A stretch of DNA of 5,920 nucleotides, taken from NCBI GenBank assembly GCA_030691225.1, contig JAUYES010000085.1:1-5920 (forward strand), given 5' to 3'. The stretch is from Holophaga sp. GTDB taxonomy: Bacteria > Acidobacteriota > Holophagae > Holophagales > Holophagaceae. Of this stretch, positions 1 through 5,920 are shown piece after piece. Both the position numbers and the translations under genes were made by a program. The notes beneath the pieces are model-generated. The model made no database searches, was not told where the DNA came from, and saw only the letters and a list, made by a program, of their open reading frames with translations. Every line of letters begins with the position of its first letter. Within the stretch, counting starts at the first letter, position 1.

Positions 1-30
1 AGCTGCCCGGGGGGACGGTCTCGAAAAAAA

Positions 31-462
31 TCAGATCGAATAGCCGCTAGGGTCATCCACAAAGCTACGCTGGCGTTCGGCCAGGGCCGCCAGGGTGTAT
101 TTGCCCAGGACACTTGCCATGGCGGTGGCCGCTTCCTCCCAGATTTCCTGGGCGGCGCAGGTGCCTACGCGAGCGCAGTTGCTTTCGCATTCCGAGAGCA
201 GGATTCGGCCCTCCAGGATCTCCACCACTTCCAGAGCGGTGATTTGGGAAGCCTCACGGGCCAATTCGTACCCGCCATTGGGCCCTCGGGACGCCCTAAC
301 CAGGCCGGCGGCTCGCAGGCTGCCCAGCAGGATGTGCAGATATTTGGGAGGCAAGTCCTGGGCTTGGGCCAGATTGCCCACCAGCACGGGGCCTTTCCCG
401 GCCTGAATGGCCAGTTCCATCATGACCCGCAGCCCGTAACGTCCCTTGGTTGATACCTTCAT
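31..462 (-). CDS. Rrf2-family transcriptional regulator (CymR/IscR-like) with C-x3-C-x5-C motif
   Basis: This 143-residue protein is a complete, normal-length Rrf2 winged-helix repressor. It opens with MKVSTKGRYGLRVMMELA, the family's hallmark first helix. A recognition helix follows around residues 36-52 (LPPKYLHILLGSLRAAGL), then the wing RGPNGGYELAR at 59-69. Residues C92, C96 and C102 form C-x3-C-x5-C where IscR, NsrR and RirA carry their three Fe-S ligands; the first spacing is shorter than the C-x5-C of IscR/NsrR. The N-terminus and C-terminus (Gly-Tyr-Ser-Ile) otherwise recall CymR of Bacillus, the cysteine-regulon repressor, which as I recall lacks the cysteines. The gene is divergent from metB-cysK, so it probably controls them and itself. 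The start is ATG at 462 with a weak GGA (471-473) 8 nt upstream. Family assignment is near certain; Fe-S binding and the cysteine regulon role are inferred. Confidence 0.93.
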   Translation of the reverse strand: MKVSTKGRYGLRVMMELAIQAGKGPVLVGNLAQAQDLPPKYLHILLGSLRAAGLVRASRGPNGGYELAREASQITALEVVEILEGRILLSECESNCARVGTCAAQEIWEEAATAMASVLGKYTLAALAERQRSFVDDPSGYSI

Positions 463-517
463 GTGTCCATTCCGATCCCCATTAGCTTACCTGGAGAATT
501 GGGCCTGTAACGCTTTT

Positions 518-546
518 TCTGTATTCATCATCGAAATACTTGACAA
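518..546 (-). promoter_or_regulatory. Candidate promoter of the Rrf2 regulator gene
   Basis: Read on the minus strand there is TTGTCA (541-546, five of six matches to the -35 consensus), a 17-nt spacer, and TACAGA (518-523, three of six matches to -10). Transcription would start near 511, leaving a leader of about 50 nt before the ATG at 462. The dyad GTATT/AATAC (521-539) lies between and over these elements, a position that suits autorepression. This is by-eye consensus matching only. Confidence 0.35.
521..539. promoter_or_regulatory. Inverted repeat GTATT-N9-AATAC, candidate operator
   Basis: A perfect 5-bp inverted repeat with a 9-nt centre sits in the middle of the divergent intergenic region. 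It overlaps the candidate promoter of the regulator gene and ends just before the TTGACA of the candidate metB promoter. The right half runs into ATACTTGAC (536-544), which matches the left half (ATASYYGAC) of the E. coli IscR type 1 consensus, but the matching right half is absent. A short dyad can occur by chance, so this is a candidate only. Confidence 0.3.
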
Positions 547-567
547 TGCATCGGTGATCCCGAAATG
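540..567 (+). promoter_or_regulatory. Candidate promoter of the metB-cysK operon
   Basis: TTGACA at 540-545 is a perfect -35 hexamer in the only sizeable gap upstream of metB. No good -10 follows: CGAAAT at 561-566 (15-nt spacer) matches three of six positions. The poor -10 would fit a promoter needing an activator or a non-housekeeping sigma preference. An alternative -10, AATACT at 535-540, lacks a convincing -35. The start site is therefore unresolved. Confidence 0.35.
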
Positions 568-579
568 CTGGAGATCACC
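553..579. promoter_or_regulatory. Inverted repeat GGTGATC-N13-GATCACC upstream of metB
   Basis: A perfect 7-bp inverted repeat spans 27 bp (arms 553-559 and 573-579) and ends 4 nt before the metB Shine-Dalgarno GGGAG (584-588). If the -35 is TTGACA at 540, the dyad covers the -10 and start site, the classic place for a repressor operator. If transcription starts upstream, the same sequence would form a leader hairpin next to the ribosome site. Its total length resembles the roughly 25-27 bp operators of Rrf2 dimers, but I do not recognise the motif. Confidence 0.4.
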
Positions 580-594
580 CTTTGGGAGAACACC

Positions 595-1854
595 ATGGCC
601 ACCTCCTTTCTCGATTCCAACGTGCCCGGTAACCCGGCCTATCACTTCGAAACCGTTCCGCCGGGAACTCCGTCACGGGTGGGGTGGGGTGAACGTCCGG
701 CGCTGCTGAAGGCTTCGGATCTTTCCACCCAATGCGTGCACGCCGGATCCCAGCCCGATCCGGCCTACGGCAGCGTGGTGGCGCCTCTCTATCAGACGAC
801 CACCTTCGCCTTCACGGATCTCGGGGTCAATGGTGGCTTCGATTACACCCGCAGCGGCAACCCCACCCGGGCTCGGCTGGAGGAAGCCATCGCCCTGCTC
901 GAAGGCGGGGCCGGGGCCACCTGTACCAGCACGGGCATGTCGGCGGTGCTGGTGGCCTTGAACCTGCTTCCCCAGGGCAGCCATGTGCTGACCACGGTGG
1001 ATTGCTACGGCGGCACCTATCGCACCCTCGAACATGCCCGGACCACCTACGGCTTGCAGGTGGATTACCTGGATCTGGCCGATCTGAATGCCTTGGCCCA
1101 GGCCTGGCGCGACGACACGCGCATGGTGTGGGTGGAGACGCCGTCCAATCCCTTGCTGCGCCTGACTGATATCCAGGCCGTGGCCGATTTCGCCCATGCC
1201 AAGGGCGCCATTGTGGTGGTGGATAACACCTTCCTGAGCCCTATCCAGCAGCGTCCCTTTGAACTGGGTGCCGATGTGGTGGTGCACAGCACCACGAAAT
1301 ACCTAAACGGCCATAGCGATGTGGTGGGGGGTGCCGTGGTGGCCGCTCCGGGGCAGGATGCCTTAGCGCAGCGCCTGGCAGCCCTCAACAACCTGCTCGG
1401 CACCAGCCAGGCGCCCCACGATACCTGGCTGATTCTGCGCGGCATCAAGACACTCAAGATCCGCATGGCCGCTCACGAAGCCAATGCCCAGGCTCTGGCG
1501 GAACATCTGACCGCGCACCCCGCGGTGGCCAAGGTCAATTATCCAGGTCTGGCTACGCATCCGCAGCATGATCTGGCCAAGCGCCAGCAGCATGGCTTTG
1601 GCGCCATGATGAGCTTTGAACTGAAAGACGCCACCAAGGTGGAAACGGTGCTGCGCCGCCTCCGCTGGTTTGCCCTGGCCGAAAGCCTGGGCGGTATCGA
1701 AAGCCTGGTGGCCCATCCCGCCTCCATGACCCACGCCTCCATGACGCCGGAAGCCCGGCAGCGTGCCGGTATTTCCGATGGCCTGATCCGCCTTTCCGTA
1801 GGCATCGAAGGCCTCGACGACCTCATCACCGACCTCGATCAGGCTTTGGCCTGA
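595..1854 (+). CDS. metB: Cystathionine gamma-synthase (PLP-dependent Cys/Met metabolism enzyme)
   Basis: The 419-residue product is a fold-type I PLP enzyme. It would join an activated homoserine ester with cysteine to give cystathionine in methionine biosynthesis, in the cytoplasm. Visible residues: DYTRSGNPTR (83-92; Y84 and R86 contact the phosphate of the neighbouring subunit's PLP), DCYGG (136-140; Y138 stacks on the ring), D210 in VVVDNTF (pyridine nitrogen), and K235 in HSTTKYLNGHSD (Schiff base). D83 and E363 (ALAESLGGIES) match the acidic pair characteristic of gamma-synthases and gamma-lyases rather than beta-lyases. Overall wording is close to E. coli MetB, though gamma-lyase activity cannot be excluded. 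The start is ATG 595, with GGGAG 6 nt upstream; an in-frame ATG at 565 lacks such a site. Residues 1-42, before LSTQCVHAG, form a Pro/Gly-containing extension absent from E. coli MetB. First gene of an operon with cysK. Confidence 0.92.
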   Translation: MATSFLDSNVPGNPAYHFETVPPGTPSRVGWGERPALLKASDLSTQCVHAGSQPDPAYGSVVAPLYQTTTFAFTDLGVNGGFDYTRSGNPTRARLEEAIALLEGGAGATCTSTGMSAVLVALNLLPQGSHVLTTVDCYGGTYRTLEHARTTYGLQVDYLDLADLNALAQAWRDDTRMVWVETPSNPLLRLTDIQAVADFAHAKGAIVVVDNTFLSPIQQRPFELGADVVVHSTTKYLNGHSDVVGGAVVAAPGQDALAQRLAALNNLLGTSQAPHDTWLILRGIKTLKIRMAAHEANAQALAEHLTAHPAVAKVNYPGLATHPQHDLAKRQQHGFGAMMSFELKDATKVETVLRRLRWFALAESLGGIESLVAHPASMTHASMTPEARQRAGISDGLIRLSVGIEGLDDLITDLDQALA

Positions 1855-1875
1855 CCCCTTTCTCTGGAGCCAACA

Positions 1876-2823
1876 ATGTCTCGTCCCAACCGCGTTGACT
1901 ATGCCTACGAACTCATCGGCCAGACCCCGGTGGTGCGCCTGAATCGCATCGTGCCCGAGGGGAGCGCCACCATCTACCTGAAGCTGGAAAGCGCCAATCC
2001 CGGCGGCAGCGTGAAGGATCGCATCGCTCTCAGCATGGTTGAGGATGCGGAGAAGAAGGGCGAATTGAAGCCCGGCATGACGCTGCTGGAAGCCACTAGC
2101 GGCAACACCGGCATCGGCCTGGCTTTCGTGGCCGCCACCAAGGGTTATCCCATCACCCTGGTCATGCCCGACACCATGACTCTGGAGCGCCGCGCCCTGC
2201 TTAAGGCCTACGGCGCCATTCTCGATCTCACCCCCGGCAGCCTGGGCATGAAGGGTGCCGTGGATCGTGCCGCCGAACTCAGCGCCGCCGAGCCCGGGAA
2301 GTTCTTCCTGGTGCGGCAGTTCGAAAACCCCGCCAACCCCGAAGTGCATCGCCGGACCACCGCCTTGGAAGTGCTGGAGCAAGTGCCGGAGCTGGATGCC
2401 TTCGTCGCCGGTATTGGCACTGGCGGCACCATCACCGGTGTGGGTGAAGTGCTGGCCGAAAAGAAGCCCGGTACCTTGGTGATCGCGGTCGAGCCCGTGG
2501 ATAGCCCACTGCTGACTCAGGGCAAGGCGGGTCCTCACAAGATCCAGGGCATTGGCGCCAACTTCGTGCCTGCGGTGCTTAATCGGCAGGCCTACACGCG
2601 CATCGAAGACGTGGCCTATGAGGATTCTCTGGTCATCGCGCGCCGCTTGGCTCGGGAAGAAGGCCTGCTCACGGGCATCAGCACCGGCGCTATCGTGTGG
2701 GCGGCCCTCAAAGTGGCCAAGGAACTAGGCGCAGGCAAGACCGTGGTGGCCGTGTTGTGCGACACCGGCGAGCGCTACCTGAGCCACCCGCTCTTCACCG
2801 AGATCGATGGTGTGCAGAGCTGA
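1876..2823 (+). CDS. cysK: Cysteine synthase A (O-acetylserine sulfhydrylase)
   Basis: The 315-residue product is a complete fold-type II PLP enzyme that makes cysteine from O-acetylserine and sulfide. K47 in NPGGSVKDR is the PLP lysine. TSGNTG (74-79) is the substrate carboxylate loop, GTGGT (181-185) the phosphate-binding loop, and GISTG (267-271) provides the Ser/Thr near the pyridine nitrogen. Q148 in RQFENPANP matches the active-site Gln of CysK. GPHKIQGIGANFVP (219-232) is the CysK signature, not that of CysM, which favours the CysK name. There is no C-terminal regulatory CBS domain pair, so a cystathionine beta-synthase of the short bacterial type is the main alternative. It starts at ATG 1876 with GGAG at 1866-1869, 21 nt after metB, so it is translated from the same message. 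The peptide-binding pocket residues that recognise CysE-type C-terminal Ile tails are conserved. Confidence 0.93.
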   Translation: MSRPNRVDYAYELIGQTPVVRLNRIVPEGSATIYLKLESANPGGSVKDRIALSMVEDAEKKGELKPGMTLLEATSGNTGIGLAFVAATKGYPITLVMPDTMTLERRALLKAYGAILDLTPGSLGMKGAVDRAAELSAAEPGKFFLVRQFENPANPEVHRRTTALEVLEQVPELDAFVAGIGTGGTITGVGEVLAEKKPGTLVIAVEPVDSPLLTQGKAGPHKIQGIGANFVPAVLNRQAYTRIEDVAYEDSLVIARRLAREEGLLTGISTGAIVWAALKVAKELGAGKTVVAVLCDTGERYLSHPLFTEIDGVQS

Positions 2824-2877
2824 GTTGGAAGGCGATTTGCCAAATTACTCATAGCCTCATCGATGGTTAAAAAGATT

Positions 2878-2906
2878 TTCTACGGCCTGCACCACAGGCC
2901 GTAGAA
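2878..2906. terminator. Perfect 12-bp hairpin between cysK and the kinase gene, possible terminator
   Basis: Arms TTCTACGGCCTG (2878-2889) and CAGGCCGTAGAA (2895-2906) pair without a mismatch around the 5-nt loop CACCA. It lies 54 nt after the cysK stop, where an operon terminator is expected. However, no T-tract follows on the plus strand (TCCGGGTT). On the minus strand the stem is followed by AATCTTTTTAACC, so it reads better as a terminator for antisense transcription entering from the right. It ends only 8 nt before the GTG start of the next gene, so it could instead be a leader hairpin of that gene. Confidence 0.4.
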
Positions 2907-2914
2907 TCCGGGTT

Positions 2915-5900
2915 GTGATATGGCCCCCTGTTCCAAAATTCCGCTTATTTCTGGCGCTGTTCTTAGTGCTGGCGATGCCGGTCAGAGGCCAGGGTGCAGG
3001 GCGCCTGCCCATGAAGGGTTTCGGCGTTGAACAGGGGCTCAATAGCGAAGTCGTGTGGGCCCTGGCTCAGGATCGCCAAGGGGTGATTTGGGCGGGAACG
3101 GATGTGGGGTTGCATCGCTTCGATGGACGTCGCTTTGAGCCCTACGAAGGCAAGCTGCCCAGCCCCAAGGTTCAAAGCCTCTGGGCTTCGCCTGCGGGTG
3201 ATCTGTTCGTGGGGACGCTTCAGGGCTTAGCCAAAATTTCAAAGGGACGGGTGCAAACCTATGGAGCGGCCGAAGGCTTACCACCACAAGCAATTCTGCG
3301 CATCGGCATGGACGAAAAGGGCGCCCTCTGGGTGCTTTCGGATCAAGGGATTTTCCGTGAATTTGCTCCAGGGCGATTCGCATCGCCTGTGCGCTGGCCC
3401 GAAGGTGCATCGGCATCCGCGCTTTGGTGTTTGCCCGAAGGTGGGCGAATTCTTGTGGGTCGGGGGCGCTTTGTTGGCACGTGGAACGCGGCGAATTGGA
3501 CATGGAAGTGGGAGTTGGTGGATCTGCTTGGGCCAGCAGAAGGTCTGGCTTCGGTTGGGATGGATGGAGTCGGTTCGCTTTGGGTGAAAACATCCTCGGG
3601 ACGGCTCTTGAATCGGCATGAAGGAAATGCCTGGCAGGTTCAGAAATCCGCCGCAGGCAAAAGCCTGGAGAGCATCTCCGAAATGGAGACAGACCGTGAT
3701 GGCTGGGTTTGGGTGGATTCCTCCAACGGGTTGATTCGCCTGAAAGGTCGAGAAATCGACCTACCCCGCTGGGACCTGCCCTACATTGCGGGCAGCAATG
3801 TCATGGTGGATCGCGAGGGCACCCGCTGGGTGCGGAGTCCACGAGGAATTTTTCGGACCGCAGGCCAGGGGCTCTGGGAATCCTTTGGCTTGGCTCAGGG
3901 CCTGCCCTCACCGTTGGTTTTTGAGCCACTTCGGGATGGGGCTGGGCGTCTTTGGCTGGGGACCCGAGGTGGTCTTTGCCTGGCCACGCCTCAGGGCTGG
4001 AAAACGGTTTTTTTGGGTAGCCATTACCTCTGGCTGGAGCTTGCTCCCGATGGAGCTATTTGGACCGCGGGCGCTCCGGGAGGGATTGTCCACCGCATTG
4101 ATCCTGAACGCCTGACGGAAGAAAGTTTTCGGGTTGGCCCTATTCCCTTGAGCCAAAACGCGCGAGGCGTGGTGGTGGATGCTCAAGGACGCGTCTGGTT
4201 GGGGGATAAAGCCAATGGTCTCGCCGTGGGGACGCCCGGTCCTCGAGGCTATGCCTGGTCCAAGGTGGAAGGACCTGGAGCACCCACGGGCGTGATCACC
4301 AGCATGTTCAAGGATCATTTGGGGCGGTTAATCGTCCTGCACGAAAACAAGGTTTCATGGTTGTTGAATGATCAGTGGGAGCTGCTTCCCGAGGTCCTCG
4401 AAGAGGGGCCGTACCAGATGGCTCTTGCGGCTGAGGGCGATATCTTTCTGACCTATCGGAACAGCTCCAAGATCACTCGGCATCGTCAAACGAATGGAGT
4501 CTGGAAACGGCTCGAAACGATCGAGCCCTATCGCCACATGGCCAACATGATGATCTATTCGATCACGGTTGATTCGCGCAATCGCCTTTGGATGGGCACC
4601 AACCGTGGGGTAGGGCGCTACGATCTGACGGATCGGAGCCTGGCGCTATTTGGCCCCATGGATGGTTTGCCGAGTTCCGATTGCGTGACGCATGCCTTGC
4701 TCGTGGAACCCAATCTGGATGTCTGGGTGGGTACCGTGGCGGGCTTGGCCCATTTCTCTGGTTCGTTGGAACGCGCCACGACTGGGCTTCCAGCCCCACT
4801 CTTGCTGGGAGTTCGAGAAACCCGGAGGGGCACCTTGCTGGATGCGGGAGACCTTGAATTGGCTCCCGGTTATCAGGGCTTGGAAGTGCAGTTTGTGGTT
4901 CCTTCCTATCTCAATCCGAGTCGCCTCGGTTTTGAAGCGCGAATCCAGAATTCGGATAACCCTTGGCGCCCACTTGCGGAACCTGTGGCGCGTTTCGGAG
5001 CTTTGTCACCCGGCACCCATGACATCGAAATCCGAGGAACCTATGGCCCCGATCACCCCGGAGCGGTGCTGACGGTGCGAATTTCCGTACTTCCGGCTTG
5101 GTACGAAAGCTGGTGGGCCCGCACCCTGATGGGGTTGCTATCACTTGGGCTGATGGGTGGAGTGTACGTGCTACGGATCAAAGCGCTCTCTCGTAAAAAC
5201 GCCCATTTGCAGCAACTCGTGGCCCATCGCACGGATCAACTGCACAAGGCCCTGGATCGCGCCGAACGCGCGTCCAATTTCAAATCTCTTTTCCTGGCCA
5301 CCACCACCCACGAATTGCGAACCCCGTTGAACGCTATTCTTGGCTTTTCGCGATTGCTTACGGGGGGCTCGCTGCCTCAAGCGGATGGGCTGAAATACGC
5401 GAGCCATATTCGGGGCGCGGCGGTCAACATGTTGCAACTGGTGAATGATCTCTTGGATCTCTCCAAGATCGAGGCAGGCCAATTGCGAGTCGAGAATAAG
5501 CCGTTCGAACCTAGGCAAGTGGTCGACGAGGCCATCCTTTTGCTGGCCGATCGAGCCGCCGAAAAGGGCCTCGATCTAGCGGCAGATATTAATTCCGATG
5601 TGCCCGTCTGGGTCATGGGTGATGCCTTTCGGGTTCGCCAGATGCTCGTAAACCTGTTGAGCAACGCCGTCAAATTTACGGATTTTGGATGGATTCATAT
5701 CGAACTTAGCTTCGCCGACGACTATCTGAAGGTGGCGGTAACCGACACGGGACCGGGCGTTCCGGAAGATGTCTTGCCCACGCTCTTCCAGGCCTATCAG
5801 CAAGGCGAAACCACGGCCAAGCAGCAGGGTACCGGGTTGGGTCTTTCCATTACCCGGCAATTGGCTCAACTCATGGGTGGCGATGCCGCAGCCGAGAATG

Positions 5901-5920
5901 CACCGAATGGTGGGGCCACC
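2915..5920 (+). CDS. Two-component sensor histidine kinase with double Reg_prop propeller and Y_Y_Y domain (3' end outside window)
   Basis: The frame is open for 1002 codons and runs off the edge. Start: GTG 2915 is the only in-frame start that retains the signal peptide (K8, R10, hydrophobic 11-22, likely cleavage after VRG at 25); no clear Shine-Dalgarno precedes it. Periplasmic residues 44-617 hold about fourteen repeats of the type D-x-x-G-x-hydrophobic-W-x-G-T-x-x-G-hydrophobic. Residues about 629-735 are a divergent Y_Y_Y (Ig-like) domain ending in WYESWWARTL. One transmembrane helix spans 737-754, and a charged helical linker spans 755-788. HisKA has H799 in THELRTPLNAILGFSR. HATPase shows the N-box around N913 and N917 (NLLSNAVKFT), DTGPG (944-948) and GTGLGLS (972-978). 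The last visible residues lie just before the end of the ATPase domain, so a receiver or DNA-binding domain (hybrid HTCS type) may follow unseen. The family senses oligosaccharides in Bacteroides; the ligand here is unknown. Confidence 0.93.
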   Translation, partial: MIWPPVPKFRLFLALFLVLAMPVRGQGAGRLPMKGFGVEQGLNSEVVWALAQDRQGVIWAGTDVGLHRFDGRRFEPYEGKLPSPKVQSLWASPAGDLFVGTLQGLAKISKGRVQTYGAAEGLPPQAILRIGMDEKGALWVLSDQGIFREFAPGRFASPVRWPEGASASALWCLPEGGRILVGRGRFVGTWNAANWTWKWELVDLLGPAEGLASVGMDGVGSLWVKTSSGRLLNRHEGNAWQVQKSAAGKSLESISEMETDRDGWVWVDSSNGLIRLKGREIDLPRWDLPYIAGSNVMVDREGTRWVRSPRGIFRTAGQGLWESFGLAQGLPSPLVFEPLRDGAGRLWLGTRGGLCLATPQGWKTVFLGSHYLWLELAPDGAIWTAGAPGGIVHRIDPERLTEESFRVGPIPLSQNARGVVVDAQGRVWLGDKANGLAVGTPGPRGYAWSKVEGPGAPTGVITSMFKDHLGRLIVLHENKVSWLLNDQWELLPEVLEEGPYQMALAAEGDIFLTYRNSSKITRHRQTNGVWKRLETIEPYRHMANMMIYSITVDSRNRLWMGTNRGVGRYDLTDRSLALFGPMDGLPSSDCVTHALLVEPNLDVWVGTVAGLAHFSGSLERATTGLPAPLLLGVRETRRGTLLDAGDLELAPGYQGLEVQFVVPSYLNPSRLGFEARIQNSDNPWRPLAEPVARFGALSPGTHDIEIRGTYGPDHPGAVLTVRISVLPAWYESWWARTLMGLLSLGLMGGVYVLRIKALSRKNAHLQQLVAHRTDQLHKALDRAERASNFKSLFLATTTHELRTPLNAILGFSRLLTGGSLPQADGLKYASHIRGAAVNMLQLVNDLLDLSKIEAGQLRVENKPFEPRQVVDEAILLLADRAAEKGLDLAADINSDVPVWVMGDAFRVRQMLVNLLSNAVKFTDFGWIHIELSFADDYLKVAVTDTGPGVPEDVLPTLFQAYQQGETTAKQQGTGLGLSITRQLAQLMGGDAAAENAPNGGAT
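3044..4765 (+). repeat. Fourteen degenerate Reg_prop propeller repeats within the kinase
   Basis: Protein-level repeats of about 35-45 residues were counted by eye. Well-preserved units include VIWAGTDVGLHRFDG (near residue 57), RLWLGTRGGL (near 347), RVWLGDKANGL (near 425), RLWMGTNRGVGRYD (near 558) and DVWVGTVAGLAHF (near 600). Units four, eleven and twelve have lost most of the W-x-G-T core. Fourteen units equal two seven-bladed propellers, as in characterised HTCS sensors. No nucleotide-level repetition is seen, so the repeats are ancient. Confidence 0.75.

Noticed and set aside
22..33. T-tract just after the regulator stop codon as an intrinsic terminator
   Set aside because: On the minus strand the T-run directly follows the stop codon without a preceding hairpin, so the order of elements is wrong.
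459..470. Three-codon upstream frame (Met-Asp-Thr-stop) whose stop overlaps the regulator start as ATGA
   Set aside because: It is too short to tell from chance, and no Shine-Dalgarno specific to it is seen.
463..594. SAM-type riboswitch or T-box upstream of metB
   Set aside because: Apart from one 7-bp dyad there is no multi-helix structure, conserved core or T-box sequence, and the leader is too short.
673..1287. Minus-strand open frame of 204 codons within metB
   Set aside because: It has shadow composition (many His, Gly, Gln), no family resemblance, and no convincing ribosome site, and metB fully explains the region.
1363..2538. Long open frame of 391 codons on the minus strand across metB and cysK
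   Set aside because: It is antisense to two strongly supported enzyme genes, is rich in Gly/His/Gln as expected from the complement of GC-rich codons, spans their intergenic gap, and shows no recognisable domain.
2920..3030. ATG at 2920 as the start of the kinase gene
   Set aside because: It is in another frame from the propeller repeats and gives a short non-hydrophobic peptide that soon stops; the frame beginning GTG 2915 encodes a proper signal peptide.
3039..3593. Minus-strand open frame of 184 codons opposite the kinase propeller
   Set aside because: It is Pro/Arg/Ser-rich without domain features and lies antisense to clear Reg_prop repeats.

Overview
The window looks like a chromosomal stretch from a GC-rich (about 60%), free-living Gram-negative bacterium. 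The large sensor kinase, with a periplasmic Reg_prop/Y_Y_Y architecture, together with the cysteine/methionine genes would fit Acidobacteriota (a Holophaga/Geothrix-like lineage is my guess). This placement is weak and rests on gene style, not on a marker gene. No mobile element, CRISPR array, tRNA or rRNA is visible.

Layout. (1) 31-462, minus strand: an Rrf2-family transcription regulator with an IscR-like three-cysteine cluster motif. (2) 463-594: a compact divergent control region with two small dyads and overlapping promoter-like elements. (3) 595-1854 and 1876-2823, plus strand: metB (cystathionine gamma-synthase type, with an N-terminal extension of about 40 residues) and cysK (O-acetylserine sulfhydrylase), 21 nt apart and almost certainly one operon. 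(4) 2824-2914: an intergenic gap holding a perfect 12-bp hairpin. (5) 2915 to beyond 5920, plus strand: a membrane-bound histidine kinase cut by the window edge. It has a signal peptide, fourteen propeller repeats (two seven-bladed propellers), a divergent Y_Y_Y domain, one transmembrane helix, HisKA and HATPase domains.

How the parts may work together. The divergent Rrf2 gene and the metB-cysK operon resemble the cysteine-regulon logic known for CymR of Firmicutes, where an Rrf2 repressor is controlled by complex formation with CysK. The most interesting observation is that this Rrf2 protein ends in Gly-Tyr-Ser-Ile. That resembles the C-terminal Ile peptides (CysE, CdiA-CT, and proposed for CymR) that insert into the CysK active site, and the protein also carries C-x3-C-x5-C, a plausible Fe-S ligand set. 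I infer a dual-input regulator, sensing cysteine supply through CysK and Fe-S/redox status through the cluster, controlling the adjacent transsulfuration genes. The kinase appears to be an independent unit whose ligand and response regulator cannot be read from this window.
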